Below, in pieces: positions 1 to 9,130 of a stretch of DNA of 64,000 nucleotides. Every line of letters begins with the position of its first letter. Within the stretch, counting starts at the first letter, position 1. The notes under the pieces are model-generated. The model searched no databases, was not told the DNA's origin, and saw only the letters and a program-made list of their open reading frames with translations. The DNA is taken from assembly GCA_023421955.1 (NCBI GenBank), contig JAEZSE010000012.1, forward strand, positions 1 through 64,000, read 5' to 3'. This DNA is from Bacillota bacterium. GTDB lineage: Bacteria > Bacillota > Clostridia > Christensenellales > UMGS416. The position numbers and the translations under genes are program-made.

Positions 1-102
1 CTGATCCTTGAGCTTTTCAAACTGCGCCTTCTGCTCATTGGTCAGGTTGTCCGGTGAAACCTTCTTATCGCGCATGAGATCCCGAAGGCTCTTTTCGCGC
101 AT
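1..102 (-). CDS. hypothetical protein, 3' part outside window
   Basis: Only the first 34 codons are visible; the gene runs off the left edge. The protein begins MREKSLRDLMRDKKVSP, is highly charged and probably helical. The ATG at 102 is preferred because GGGAGGG (109-115) lies 6 nt upstream; an in-frame ATG at 108 abuts that site with no spacing. It is transcribed divergently from the gene at 247. I do not recognise a family. Confidence 0.6.
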   Translation of the reverse strand, partial: MREKSLRDLMRDKKVSPDNLTNEQKAQFEKLKDQ

Positions 103-246
103 GATCATCCCTCCCATCAATCGCCTATGATTATTCATATTACGGCAGAGCCCCGATTGCCACTGGCGCCGAAAAACGCCCGGCGAACCTCCGGTTGCAC
201 AGGAGCATACAATAGATACGGGATATCCCAGACAGGAGGGCTCAGC

Positions 247-1248
247 ATGATTGACAACAGGCCCAAGAAACGCCGCGCCCAAAAGCCGCATGACATCATC
301 GCCATCGAGCCGGAGCCGGCCCAAACCACGGAGATACATAATGACCCAACCCCGGCACAAACCAGTCCTCCAAGGGCTCCCACGCCAAAAACCAAGGCGT
401 CTGCGCAAGGCCCTTTGTCCGGGCTTGGCGCCAGCCTGGGAAACATGGGGCCACTGCCGCTGGCGCTGGCAGCCGGTGCGGTGCAACGGGGCCGCAAGCA
501 GCCGGCAACCCGCACCGGGGCTGTGCCGCCATTGCCGGATGCGCTGAGCGAGGGCCGTGATGGCTCCGTGAAGGCCTCGTCAATCCAGCAAGCATCCGGG
601 GCACAAACAGGCCGCAAACCGCGCAGCCTGCGGGATATGCAATCGCCCCCATCAACTGATACGATCATCCAACAGGCTGTACCGGTTGCGCCGCCGAGAC
701 CTGCCAGAATTGCACGGCCGGGGCCTAAGCCCCATGAGATCAGGGGCTTGCTCAATGACCTGTCCGGTTATTTACCCGGGTCGGGTGGTGCATCAGTGGC
801 AAAGGTGGGCAAGATCATAGGCATTGCAGACGAATTGCGAGGAATCAACAGCGGTGGGGTGTTCACCGCCAGCGCTCCAGCCAACCCAATGGATCGCAGC
901 ATCGGCCTAATGAATGTGCTGAGCCGCAACATGAAGACCGGCGGCGCGTCCAGCCTGGGCCGGGCCACTCAGGTGCTTAGCCTGGTGAACACGCTGAAAG
1001 GCGCCGGCGGCGGCCAGGGAATGGGCGGATTGGGTGCGTTGGGCGGGTTGGGCAACATTGGCAGCATGGCCGGCATGCTGGGCGGCATGATGAACCAGCA
1101 GCCTACAGCACCGGCTCAGCAGATCAAGAACGTGACGCCCGCGCAGGCCGACGGCATCAAGGACACGGTGAACAGGCTGTTGAGCGGCATGGATGACAAG
1201 AAAAAGGCTGAGTTGCTGGATCGAGCGAAAGATTTGCTTGGGAAGTGA
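247..1248 (+). CDS. hypothetical Ala/Pro/Gly-rich protein
   Basis: 333 residues starting at ATG 247, where AGGAGGG (234-240) gives a good ribosome site; the reading frame is open further upstream but without a site. The N-terminus is basic (RPKKRRAQK). Residues ~20-190 are low-complexity, rich in Pro, Ala, Thr and Gln, as in a disordered linker. A short ordered-looking stretch near residues 195-240 (LLNDLSGYLPGSGG; KIIGIADELRG) is followed by a glycine/methionine-rich run around 260-290 (GGLGALGGLGNIG) and a charged C-terminal helix (KKKAELLDRAKDLLGK). No signal peptide or classical membrane segment is seen. The composition resembles structural or spore/envelope scaffold proteins, but that is only an impression and no function can be assigned. 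Confidence 0.75.
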   Translation: MIDNRPKKRRAQKPHDIIAIEPEPAQTTEIHNDPTPAQTSPPRAPTPKTKASAQGPLSGLGASLGNMGPLPLALAAGAVQRGRKQPATRTGAVPPLPDALSEGRDGSVKASSIQQASGAQTGRKPRSLRDMQSPPSTDTIIQQAVPVAPPRPARIARPGPKPHEIRGLLNDLSGYLPGSGGASVAKVGKIIGIADELRGINSGGVFTASAPANPMDRSIGLMNVLSRNMKTGGASSLGRATQVLSLVNTLKGAGGGQGMGGLGALGGLGNIGSMAGMLGGMMNQQPTAPAQQIKNVTPAQADGIKDTVNRLLSGMDDKKKAELLDRAKDLLGK

Positions 1249-1326
1249 AAATACATACTCCAAATGAAAATCAAATCGGGCGAATCAGGTAATCCATATA
1301 ACCATGATGAGTGATTGATACATCAC

Positions 1327-1396
1327 GGGCGGCTCATGAGCCGCCCCTACCGCAACAGCACCAGAGTTTTGTGTAGGGGAGGCTCACGAGCCTCCC
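1327..1396. repeat. inverted pair of dispersed palindromic repeats
   Basis: Two palindromes of one family face away from each other: 1327-1350 (arm GGGCGGCTC, centre AT, arm GAGCCGCCC, then CTAC) and 1373-1396 (GTAG then arms GGGAGGCTC / GAGCCTCCC). The same design, a GC-rich hairpin flanked by CTAC, recurs at 19521, 24957, 58912 and 59018. Downstream at 1405-1436 lies another GC-rich hairpin (CCCCTCCCCC / GGGAGGGG) and at 1451-1470 a GCAGGGCGAAGCCCTG motif that recurs at about 56490. The whole 1249-1489 gap holds only these repeats. Confidence 0.75.
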
Positions 1397-1489
1397 TCAA
1401 CAATTCCCCACCCCTCCCCCAATACTGTGGGAGGGGCATATTTTGTGTCAGGTGCAGGGCGAAGCCCTGAAAGATCGCTATCTTGCCCC

Positions 1490-1520
1490 TTGACCTGACT
1501 ACTGCTTTATAGTTTATGAT
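1490..1520 (+). promoter_or_regulatory. MerR-type promoter with 19-bp spacer
   Basis: -35 TTGACC (1490-1495) and -10 TATGAT (1515-1520) are separated by 19 bp, the overlong spacing typical of promoters that MerR-family activators untwist. A 10-bp palindrome GTAACGTTAC (1527-1536) lies just downstream. It precedes the MerR gene and its exporter, which suggests autoregulation. Confidence 0.7.
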
Positions 1521-1556
1521 ACAGCTGTAACGTTACCCCAAAGAGGTGATCCCACC

Positions 1557-2078
1557 ATGGCCATGACCGCCGGGAAGCTGGCAAGGCAATTCGGTATGTC
1601 GCGCACGGCACTGCTGTATTATGACGAAATGGGGTTGGTCAAGCCGTCTGAGCGGAGCCCGGCGGGTTACCGGCTCTACAACCAGGCAGACCAGAAACGG
1701 TTGGAGACGGTGATTGCCTATCGCGACGCCGGCATCCCGCTGGATGAAATCCGGCGATTGCTGTCCGGCTCCGGAAGCCGCCTGGAGGCGGTGCTTCTAA
1801 AGCGCCTGACCGAGCTCAATCAAGAGATCATCGCCGTGAAGCGGCGGCAGGCGGCGGTGGTCGCCCTCATCCAGGGCATTTCCACTGAAAACATGGAACA
1901 GATCCGAAGCAACTGGCATGCCGTGCTGGACGAAGCAGGCTTCGGCGGAGAGATGGCAGCGCGGCTGCACGCAGAGTTTGAGGAGCATTCGCCCGAACTG
2001 CATGAGAGCTTTTTGAAGGCGCTGGGGTTGCCTGACTGCGAAATCAAGTTCATTCGGGAAAAGCACATCGCAACGTAA
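1557..2078 (+). CDS. MerR family transcriptional regulator
   Basis: 173 residues. The N-terminal ~70 residues are a MerR winged helix-turn-helix: AGKLARQFGMSRTALLYYDE, then SPAGYRLYNQADQKRLETV, and the usual GIPLDEIRRLL. A coiled-coil dimerisation helix follows (~75-115), then a C-terminal ~55-residue domain with a W...H...E...H pattern that might sense a ligand. ATG 1557 follows AGAGGTGAT. The MFS gene starts 13 bp after the stop, so the two form an operon. By analogy with BmrR/BltR-type pairs it probably activates its own efflux gene when a drug-like compound binds; the inducer cannot be read from the sequence. Confidence 0.9.
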   Translation: MAMTAGKLARQFGMSRTALLYYDEMGLVKPSERSPAGYRLYNQADQKRLETVIAYRDAGIPLDEIRRLLSGSGSRLEAVLLKRLTELNQEIIAVKRRQAAVVALIQGISTENMEQIRSNWHAVLDEAGFGGEMAARLHAEFEEHSPELHESFLKALGLPDCEIKFIREKHIAT

Positions 2079-2091
2079 CTGGGGTGGCAAT

Positions 2092-3297
2092 ATGAAAAGA
2101 GAATTTAACCGCAACCTGGCGCTTTTGCTGGGGGGCCAGTTCATCTCACAGCTTGGGGACAAATTCTACGCACTGGCGCTTTCCTGGTGGGTGCTGCAGG
2201 CTACCGGCTCGCCGGCCAAAATGGGGCTTACGCTGTTTGCGGCCATGGCACCATCGGTGGTACTGGGCTTTTTCACTGGAGGCCTCGTGGACCGGTTTGA
2301 CCGCAAAACTATCCTCGTCGGCGCCGACATCGTGCGGGGGTTGGCCATTGTGGCCGTGCTGGCAATCTATCTGACCGGCCAAATGAGCTTCGCAGTGATC
2401 CTGGCTGTGCAGGTGTTGCTGTCGGCCGCTTCGGCGTTCTTCAACCCGGCGGTGCTGGCCGTGATGCCGCAGATCGTGGAAAAAGACCGCCTGGTCAAAG
2501 CCAACGGCACAAGCCAGCTGCTGAGCGGCATCGCCAACATCGCTGGCCCCGTGCTGGGCGGCTTGGCGGTGTCTTATCTCGGGTATTGGTTCATCTTCAC
2601 GTTTGACGCGCTGTCCTTTTTCGTGTCGGCACTATGCGAATGGATGCTCCGCATCCCACGCGGCGACACAGACGCTGCAAAGGCCCCGATGGCCGAGACC
2701 CTGCGGCAGGGGTATGCCTATCTCTTCCGCCGCAAGCGCCTGATGGCGTTGCTGGCCGTGGTGGCGATCGTGCATTTCTTCGCGGGCTCGACACAAGTGG
2801 TGATGCCGGTGCTGGCAAACGCCCTGTCCGGCGATGGCGCAAGGAACCTTGGATACATCGAATCCGCCTTTGGGGTTGGCATCCTGGCATCGGCGCTGCT
2901 GATCCGCACGCTCAAACCCAAGGGCAGCCGGGAGGCTTGGATGTTTGGCGGCCTGGTGGCTCTGGGGGCAATGCAGCTGGCATCGGGCCTTCTGGCAGGG
3001 CTGGGCATGCAGCTGGTTTTCCCCTACCTGGCAGCATTCTTCCTGTTGAGCGCTTCAGTGATCGTGATTTCCACCAACTACACCGTAATCCTGCAGCAGA
3101 CAATCGACAACGCGATGGCGGGGCGGGTGTTCGGCATCGTGGGCTCGGTGGGTAATTTCACACTGCCGCTGGCGGTGCTGCTGTTCGGATGCATCCTGAG
3201 GCAGGAGACGTTGGGCATCGTGACCATAGCCTGCGGCGCGGGGATCCTGGCGGTGTGCGGAGTGGTGGCGTTAACCTATAAAGTAAGAAGAGTATAA
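2092..3297 (+). CDS. MFS transporter, DHA3-like drug/macrolide efflux type
   Basis: 401 residues with about twelve hydrophobic segments, the size of a full major facilitator. The loop 2-3 signature appears as GGLVDRFDRKTILVGADIVRG (positions ~60-80), and the N-terminus (LLLGGQFISQLGDKFYALAL) matches the MefA/EntS-like DHA3 branch. It would export a hydrophobic compound by proton antiport at the cytoplasmic membrane. It lies directly after the MerR regulator and shares its promoter. Substrate is unknown. No defect is visible; the downstream gap begins with GC-rich repeats. Confidence 0.88.
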   Translation: MKREFNRNLALLLGGQFISQLGDKFYALALSWWVLQATGSPAKMGLTLFAAMAPSVVLGFFTGGLVDRFDRKTILVGADIVRGLAIVAVLAIYLTGQMSFAVILAVQVLLSAASAFFNPAVLAVMPQIVEKDRLVKANGTSQLLSGIANIAGPVLGGLAVSYLGYWFIFTFDALSFFVSALCEWMLRIPRGDTDAAKAPMAETLRQGYAYLFRRKRLMALLAVVAIVHFFAGSTQVVMPVLANALSGDGARNLGYIESAFGVGILASALLIRTLKPKGSREAWMFGGLVALGAMQLASGLLAGLGMQLVFPYLAAFFLLSASVIVISTNYTVILQQTIDNAMAGRVFGIVGSVGNFTLPLAVLLFGCILRQETLGIVTIACGAGILAVCGVVALTYKVRRV

Positions 3298-3397
3298 TGA
3301 ATAAGCATCGTCCCCAAGAGCTCTCCTCCTGTCGCTGCGGCGACGTCTCCCTTAGAAATCCCCCCTGCTTCCCTTCGGTCAGCATCCGCCCTTCATA

Positions 3398-3539
3398 ATC
3401 CCCCCGCCGCCGTTGGCGGCTTCCCCCCTTCATAAGGGGGGGTTCTTTCCGTTCTTGTTCTCATTAAACGGAAGCGTGATGAAGAACGGAATGCATCACC
3501 CTTATTAAGGGGGAAACCGGCGAAGCCGGAGGGGGATTT
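3398..3539. repeat. cluster of dispersed double-hairpin repeats
   Basis: The gap between the convergent MFS and lonB genes (3298-3570) contains at least two copies of a repeat made of two consecutive hairpins. Copy one (3398-3443) reads on the minus strand as CCCCCTTATGAAGGGGG followed by GCCGCC/GGCGGC arms and GGGGGGATT. Copy two (3499-3539) on the plus strand reads CCCTTATTAAGGG, then CCGGC/GCCGG arms and GGGGGATTT. A degraded copy occupies about 3313-3395. The family recurs at 7947, 8018, 56436 and 58967. It may also act as a terminator for both flanking genes. Confidence 0.7.
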
Positions 3540-3570
3540 GTGTGGACGGCTCCGAAGGAGCAAGGGGGAT

Positions 3571-5247
3571 TTACTCCCCCCTCGCGCTGAGCACCGTCGC
3601 GCTGGCCGCCGGGAGACTCGGAGAATAAACCGGCTCCTCTTCCACAAACGCACCGTTTTCATGCAGGATGTCATAGAAATGCCGCACGGGGAGCACCTCC
3701 ATGCCAAGCTTATCAAAGTTCTGCTGCCAGTTGCTGGCCGGGATGAACGCCCGCCGGGCCCCGGCCTTCTGCGCTGCCTTCAGCTTCACCGGCACGCCGC
3801 CCACCGGATAGATGTCGCCGCGTATGGAGATTTCACCGGTGAGCGCCAATGTATTGTCCACCTTCAGGCCATGCACCGCCGAGTAAAGCCCGCAGGCGAT
3901 CGCCAGACCCGCCGAGGGGCCGTCTACCGGGATGCCGCCGGGGAAATTGATGTGGATGTTGTAGTCGGTGGTATCGATGCCCACGGTGGAGTGCAGCATC
4001 GTGCAAACGTTTTCCACGCTGGAGCGCACGGCGCTCTTCATGCGCACCTTGTGCCCCTCACTACCCATCTCCTCTTCCTCCAGCACACCGGTGAGTGTAA
4101 GCTTGCCGCAGCCCACGGCTGTCTTTTCGGCAATTACCTCAATGGTCATCACCGCGCCTTGCTGCGGGCCGCACACGGCCATGCCGTTTACCACGCCCAC
4201 GGCGGGCCTCCTGGGCACCCGCACCTTATGCGACGGGGCATAGTTGCCGTTGTTGAGCACCCACTCCAGGTCCTCTAACGTGATGCTGCCCCGGCCCTCG
4301 CTCACGGCCACGCCGGCGGCCATCTGCACGATGTTCACAGCATCGCGGCCATTGGCCGAGTAGCGGCCCACCATCTCCGCGCAGCCCTCTTCCATCGCCA
4401 CGCTGGCCTTTTTGGCAGCGCCGTCAGCAATGAGCGCCAGCTCGTTTTCCTCCAGTGGCCGGAAGAACACCTCCACGCACCGGCTGCGGATCGCTGCGGG
4501 CAGGTCGTTGGCGTTTCGGGTGGTCGCACCCACCAGCCGGAAATCCGCCGGAAGGCCGTTTTTGAACACATCGTGGATGTAGCTGGGGATGTTGGAGTCG
4601 CTTTCGGAGTAATAGGCGCTCTCAAAATAAACCCGCCGGTCTTCCAGCACTTTCAAAAGCTTATTCATCTGCGTTGGGTGCAGCTCACCGATCTCGTCCA
4701 AAAACAAGATACCGCCATGGGCTTTGGTGACTGCGCCGGGCTTGGGCTGCGGGATGCCTGCCACACCCATGGCCCCGGCCCCCTGATAGATGGGGTCGTG
4801 CACCGAGCCGATCAGCGGGTCGGCAATGCTGCGCTCATCAAAGCGCACGCAGGTAGCGTCCATCTCCACAAACTTTGCCTCGCGCCCAAACGGGGAAACC
4901 CGGCTGGCCTTGGCCTCTGTGAGCACCAGCCTGGCCGCACAGGTTTTGCCGATGCCGGGAGGGCCATAGATGAGCACATGCTGCGGATTGGGGCCGCACA
5001 GCGCCGCCCGCAGGGCCTTGATGCCCTCTTCCTGGCCGATGATGTCATCCATCTTCTGGGGCCGCACCTTTTCGGACAGGGGCTTGGTGAGCTGGATCTG
5101 CCGGAGCTTGGCGAGCTTGTCCATCTCCTTGCGGCTGTCGTGGGTCACGGCGGCGCGGGTGGATTGTTGGCTCTTCAGTTGAAACAGGAAATACAGCCCG
5201 ATGATGATGCTGAAAAACAGCTGGACAGCGGCCAGCAAACCGGTCAT
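3571..5247 (-). CDS. lonB: Lon-like ATP-dependent protease LonB
   Basis: 558 residues, close to Bacillus LonB. An N-terminal membrane helix (~5-25, LLAAVQLFFSIIIGLYFLF) is followed by an AAA+ domain: Walker A GPPGIGKT (~93-100), Walker B ILFLDEIGELH, and an arginine-rich sensor region. The C-terminal Lon protease domain carries the Ser of GPSAG (~442) and the Lys of GGVPVKLKAA (~486), the catalytic Ser-Lys dyad. ATG 5247 is chosen because GGAGGT sits 8 nt upstream; a longer in-frame start at 5265 lacks a site. It would degrade proteins at the membrane. In Bacillus LonB is forespore-associated; no sigma-F promoter was clear here. Confidence 0.92.
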   Translation of the reverse strand: MTGLLAAVQLFFSIIIGLYFLFQLKSQQSTRAAVTHDSRKEMDKLAKLRQIQLTKPLSEKVRPQKMDDIIGQEEGIKALRAALCGPNPQHVLIYGPPGIGKTCAARLVLTEAKASRVSPFGREAKFVEMDATCVRFDERSIADPLIGSVHDPIYQGAGAMGVAGIPQPKPGAVTKAHGGILFLDEIGELHPTQMNKLLKVLEDRRVYFESAYYSESDSNIPSYIHDVFKNGLPADFRLVGATTRNANDLPAAIRSRCVEVFFRPLEENELALIADGAAKKASVAMEEGCAEMVGRYSANGRDAVNIVQMAAGVAVSEGRGSITLEDLEWVLNNGNYAPSHKVRVPRRPAVGVVNGMAVCGPQQGAVMTIEVIAEKTAVGCGKLTLTGVLEEEEMGSEGHKVRMKSAVRSSVENVCTMLHSTVGIDTTDYNIHINFPGGIPVDGPSAGLAIACGLYSAVHGLKVDNTLALTGEISIRGDIYPVGGVPVKLKAAQKAGARRAFIPASNWQQNFDKLGMEVLPVRHFYDILHENGAFVEEEPVYSPSLPAASATVLSARGE

Positions 5248-5382
5248 AAAATTTACCTCCATCACTAATAAGCAGTCATATTATGTGATTGGAGGGTTGT
5301 AATAACACTTACTAAAAATGGCAAAAGTGGATATCCGTGTAAGGAATACTACTGTCATGATGTGCTTATCTACAGCGTAGGA

Positions 5383-5751
5383 TCATCTCCGTATCCCGTT
5401 TTTATAGTATTCTTCAATATCAATACCGATACCGCTTTCAAAATACTCATATTCATCCAAATAGTTATTGAACCGTTCATAACTGGAATGCACTGCCTGT
5501 ATTTGGCCTTTTAACAACTTTATCAAATTCTTATGCTTTTCAGAACCTTTACATATATCAAGGATAGAATAAGCAGCTTCTTTGCGTACAGCCCATTTTG
5601 AATCCTGAAGCGCGGTTACCAATGAATGGATGGCCTGCTCATCATTAAGGTTACCCAATTGCCTTGCAGCAGCTGCACGTTTCATAGGATCTTCATTGCC
5701 CAATTCATCTATCAATGCATTCAACAATTGTTTGTTCAGGCCCTTTTTCAT
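5383..5751 (-). CDS. small HEAT-repeat protein
   Basis: 122 residues from ATG 5751. Two HEAT/PBS-type helical repeats are visible: DPMKRAAAARQLGNLNDEQA and the following unit SLVTALQDSKWAVRKEAAYS (about residues 15-65), then a charged tail ending YYKNGIRR. Such modules bind proteins, for example as regulatory or chaperone subunits. The frame stays open upstream to 6237, but that stretch is AT-rich, contains many Cys/Ile/Asn and reads like non-coding DNA, so I do not include it. The ribosome site is weak (GGGGGG about 10 nt upstream), so the start is uncertain; ATG 5769 is an alternative. Confidence 0.6.
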   Translation of the reverse strand: MKKGLNKQLLNALIDELGNEDPMKRAAAARQLGNLNDEQAIHSLVTALQDSKWAVRKEAAYSILDICKGSEKHKNLIKLLKGQIQAVHSSYERFNNYLDEYEYFESGIGIDIEEYYKNGIRR

Positions 5752-5769
5752 GATTAAGAGGCCCCCCAT

Positions 5770-6190
5770 TAGCAAAATATCACGGTACTTATGAAAGTAA
5801 ATTATATATCTATTATTGCTATTTACTATAATATAGGACAAATCATAGGGTATGGCAAGAAGTGGCATGGACAATATTGCATTTGCATGAATAGCATTGC
5901 GCATTGACTGGAAGGAAAAGGGATATGCCTGCCACATTTCTGCCGCAATCCTGCCGCTGCATTGCCATAATATGGTTGCACCATCAGCATTGAATTTCAA
6001 ACACAGAGTGCTATAATTCTGACAATTTGCATGAGAAAGTAAACCCAGACAGAAATTTACAAATCGATTGTCGGTAATATTTCCTACGCAACGCAGACTG
6101 GGGCTGATTAAGCGTGTTTGCTCATGGGTATCTATCAACCGATGAGAAATACAGTCTCTGTCTGTCATGCATCGATTGGGATTGACAAGT
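5770..6190. other. gene-free AT-rich gap
   Basis: About 420 bp between the HEAT-repeat gene and the pilus promoter. It is AT-rich compared with its surroundings. A minus-strand frame is open through it, but its translation is low quality (many Cys, Asn, Ile, no domain), so I see no convincing gene, RNA or repeat here. It may be a decayed gene or an inserted segment. Confidence 0.45.
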
Positions 6191-6197
6191 ATTTTCA

Positions 6198-6226
6198 TTG
6201 AATTGCATATGTCAGAAGAGTATAAT
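6198..6226 (+). promoter_or_regulatory. putative promoter of the type IV pilus operon
   Basis: -35 TTGAAT (6198-6203) and -10 TATAAT (6221-6226) with a 17-bp spacer, ending 31 bp before the pilB ATG. This is a good match to a housekeeping sigma-A promoter. Confidence 0.7.
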
Positions 6227-6257
6227 TCACAAATCAAAGAATAAATGAGAGTGAAAC

Positions 6258-7943
6258 ATGGCGATACGCCGTAAATTCCTGGGCGAGATGCTCATAGACG
6301 CTGGGCTCATCAACCGCCAGCAGTTGGATGAGGCGCTGCGCATCCAGAAAGAAACCAACAAGCGCCTGGGCGACGTGCTGAAGGAACGGCGCTGGGTCAC
6401 CGAGCAGCAAATCATCGAGATGCTGGAGTTTCAGCTGGGCATCCCCTTTGTGGATGTGGCCAATGTCTATCTGCCCGCCGGCATCGAGCAATATGTGCCG
6501 GTGCAGATTGCCCAGCGCCACACGCTGGTTCCCATCAAGACCGATGGCAACAAATTGTATATCGCCATGGAGGATCCGCTCTCCATCGTCGCCATCGACG
6601 ATGTGCGCACCGTGTCCAACATGGATGTGCAACCCATGCTTGCTCGGGGGCCATCGATCATCGCGGCGATCAACCGCATCTATGGCAGCAAGAAGGCCGA
6701 GCAGGCAATTGAAGAATTCAACCGGGAAGGCCCCGCCGCCACGCAGGACGAGCTGGATGCCATTGACCTGAGCGACGGTGTGAACAGCGCGCCGATTGTG
6801 CGCCTGGTGAACACGATCCTGGAGCAGGCCGCCAACGCCCGCGCCAGCGACATCCACGTCGAGCCCGGCGAGAGCGGCGTGCGGGTGCGCTTTCGCGTAG
6901 ACGGCGTGCTCACCGTGGCGCTGACACCACCGATGAACGCCCACGCGGCCATCGTGGCCCGCATCAAGATCATGAGCAACCTGGACATTGCCGAAAAGCG
7001 CCGCCCGCAGGATGGCAGGCTTGATCTGGCCACCGGCGGCCGCAACATCGACGTGCGTGTGTCCACAATGCCCACTGTGTATGGCGAGAAAGTCGTGATG
7101 CGCCTGCTGGACCGCGGCAGCTTCCTGATCCCCAAGGAGGGCCTTGGGATGACGCCCGCGAATATGGCCCGGTTTGAAAACCTGATCCGGCACCCCCACG
7201 GCATCATCCTGATCTCAGGGCCCACGGGAAGCGGCAAGACAACCACGCTGTACGCGATGCTCAATGAGCTCAATGACCCCATCAAAAACATCATCACCAT
7301 TGAGGACCCGGTGGAGTATGTGATGGCGGGCCTCAACCAGGTGCAGGTGAACGCAAAGGCCGGCCTCACGTTTGCTTCCGGCCTGCGCAGCATCTTAAGG
7401 CAGGACCCCAACATCGTGATGGTAGGTGAAATCCGCGATGAGGAGACGGTGGAAATCGCCATCCGCGCGGCCATCACCGGCCACCTGGTGCTTTCCACGA
7501 TCCACACCAACGATGCCGCCAGCACGATCACCCGCCTGGAAGACATGGGCGTGGAGCCCTTCCTGCTCTCCGCATCGCTGGTGGGCGTGATGGCCCAGCG
7601 ACTGGTGCGCAAAAACTGCCCCCTGTGCACGGAGGACTATACTCCCGATGCGGCGTTGTTGAGCCTGGTAGGCCTGACACCCGGCATGGGCCGGTTCCGC
7701 AGGGGCAAGGGTTGTGTGAGCTGCGGCGGCACAGGCACCAAGGGCCGGCAGGCTGTGTATGAAATCCTGACCGTAAACCAGGAAATCCGCGAAATGATCC
7801 ATTCCCGCGCGCCGTTGCAGCAGATCGTGGAATCCTCCCGCAAAAGCGGCATGCGGTTGCTGCATGAGGAATGCTCCGAACTGGCCGCCAAGGGGATCAT
7901 CTCCGTGGAAGAGGCCGTCCGGGTTGCGTTCAGGCAGGAATAG
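6258..7943 (+). CDS. pilB: type IV pilus assembly ATPase PilB (GspE family)
   Basis: 561 residues. Residues 1-140 form the GspE/MshE N-terminal domain (FLGEMLIDAGLINRQQLDEA; LGIPFVDV), a module that in relatives can bind cyclic-di-GMP. The ATPase core has Walker A GPTGSGKTTT (~320-329), an Asp box, Walker B IVMVGEIRDEET (~385) and the His box STIHTND. A zinc site of extension ATPases is complete: CPLC (~452) and CVSC (~485). PilB powers pilus extension from the cytoplasmic side, working with PilC and PilM. It is the first gene of the operon; GAGAGTGA precedes ATG 6258. Confidence 0.95.
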   Translation: MAIRRKFLGEMLIDAGLINRQQLDEALRIQKETNKRLGDVLKERRWVTEQQIIEMLEFQLGIPFVDVANVYLPAGIEQYVPVQIAQRHTLVPIKTDGNKLYIAMEDPLSIVAIDDVRTVSNMDVQPMLARGPSIIAAINRIYGSKKAEQAIEEFNREGPAATQDELDAIDLSDGVNSAPIVRLVNTILEQAANARASDIHVEPGESGVRVRFRVDGVLTVALTPPMNAHAAIVARIKIMSNLDIAEKRRPQDGRLDLATGGRNIDVRVSTMPTVYGEKVVMRLLDRGSFLIPKEGLGMTPANMARFENLIRHPHGIILISGPTGSGKTTTLYAMLNELNDPIKNIITIEDPVEYVMAGLNQVQVNAKAGLTFASGLRSILRQDPNIVMVGEIRDEETVEIAIRAAITGHLVLSTIHTNDAASTITRLEDMGVEPFLLSASLVGVMAQRLVRKNCPLCTEDYTPDAALLSLVGLTPGMGRFRRGKGCVSCGGTGTKGRQAVYEILTVNQEIREMIHSRAPLQQIVESSRKSGMRLLHEECSELAAKGIISVEEAVRVAFRQE

Positions 7944-7946
7944 CAA

Positions 7947-8063
7947 ACTCCCCCTGCCACTACGTGGCATCCCCCTCCATGAGGGGGACAAGCTCATCTC
8001 TGTCAAGCCATCACTTGCCTCCCGCTTGGGGGAGGTGCCGCCCACAGGCGGCGGAAGGAGTTA
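7947..8063. repeat. inverted pair of double-hairpin repeats between pilB and pilT
   Basis: Two copies of the dispersed repeat stand in opposite orientation. Copy one (7947-7993, minus sense) has a CCCCCTC/GAGGGGG hairpin followed by GCCAC/GTGGC arms and GGGGGAGTT. Copy two (8018-8063, plus sense) has CCTCCC/GGGGGAGG, then GCCGCC/GGCGGC arms and GGAAGGAGTT. The end of copy two contributes the GGAAGGAG ribosome site of pilT. Confidence 0.75.
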
Positions 8064-8065
8064 GC

Positions 8066-9118
<1,053 letters not shown>

Positions 9119-9130
9119 AGGAGGCTGCCA

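Noticed and set aside
127..246. Longer version of the 247 gene starting at 127
   Set aside because: AGGAGGG lies exactly before ATG 247, and the upstream part overlaps the divergent promoter region.
5752..6237. N-terminal extension of the HEAT-repeat gene
   Set aside because: The frame is open but AT-rich, Cys/Asn/Ile-rich and without a domain; starts inside look better.
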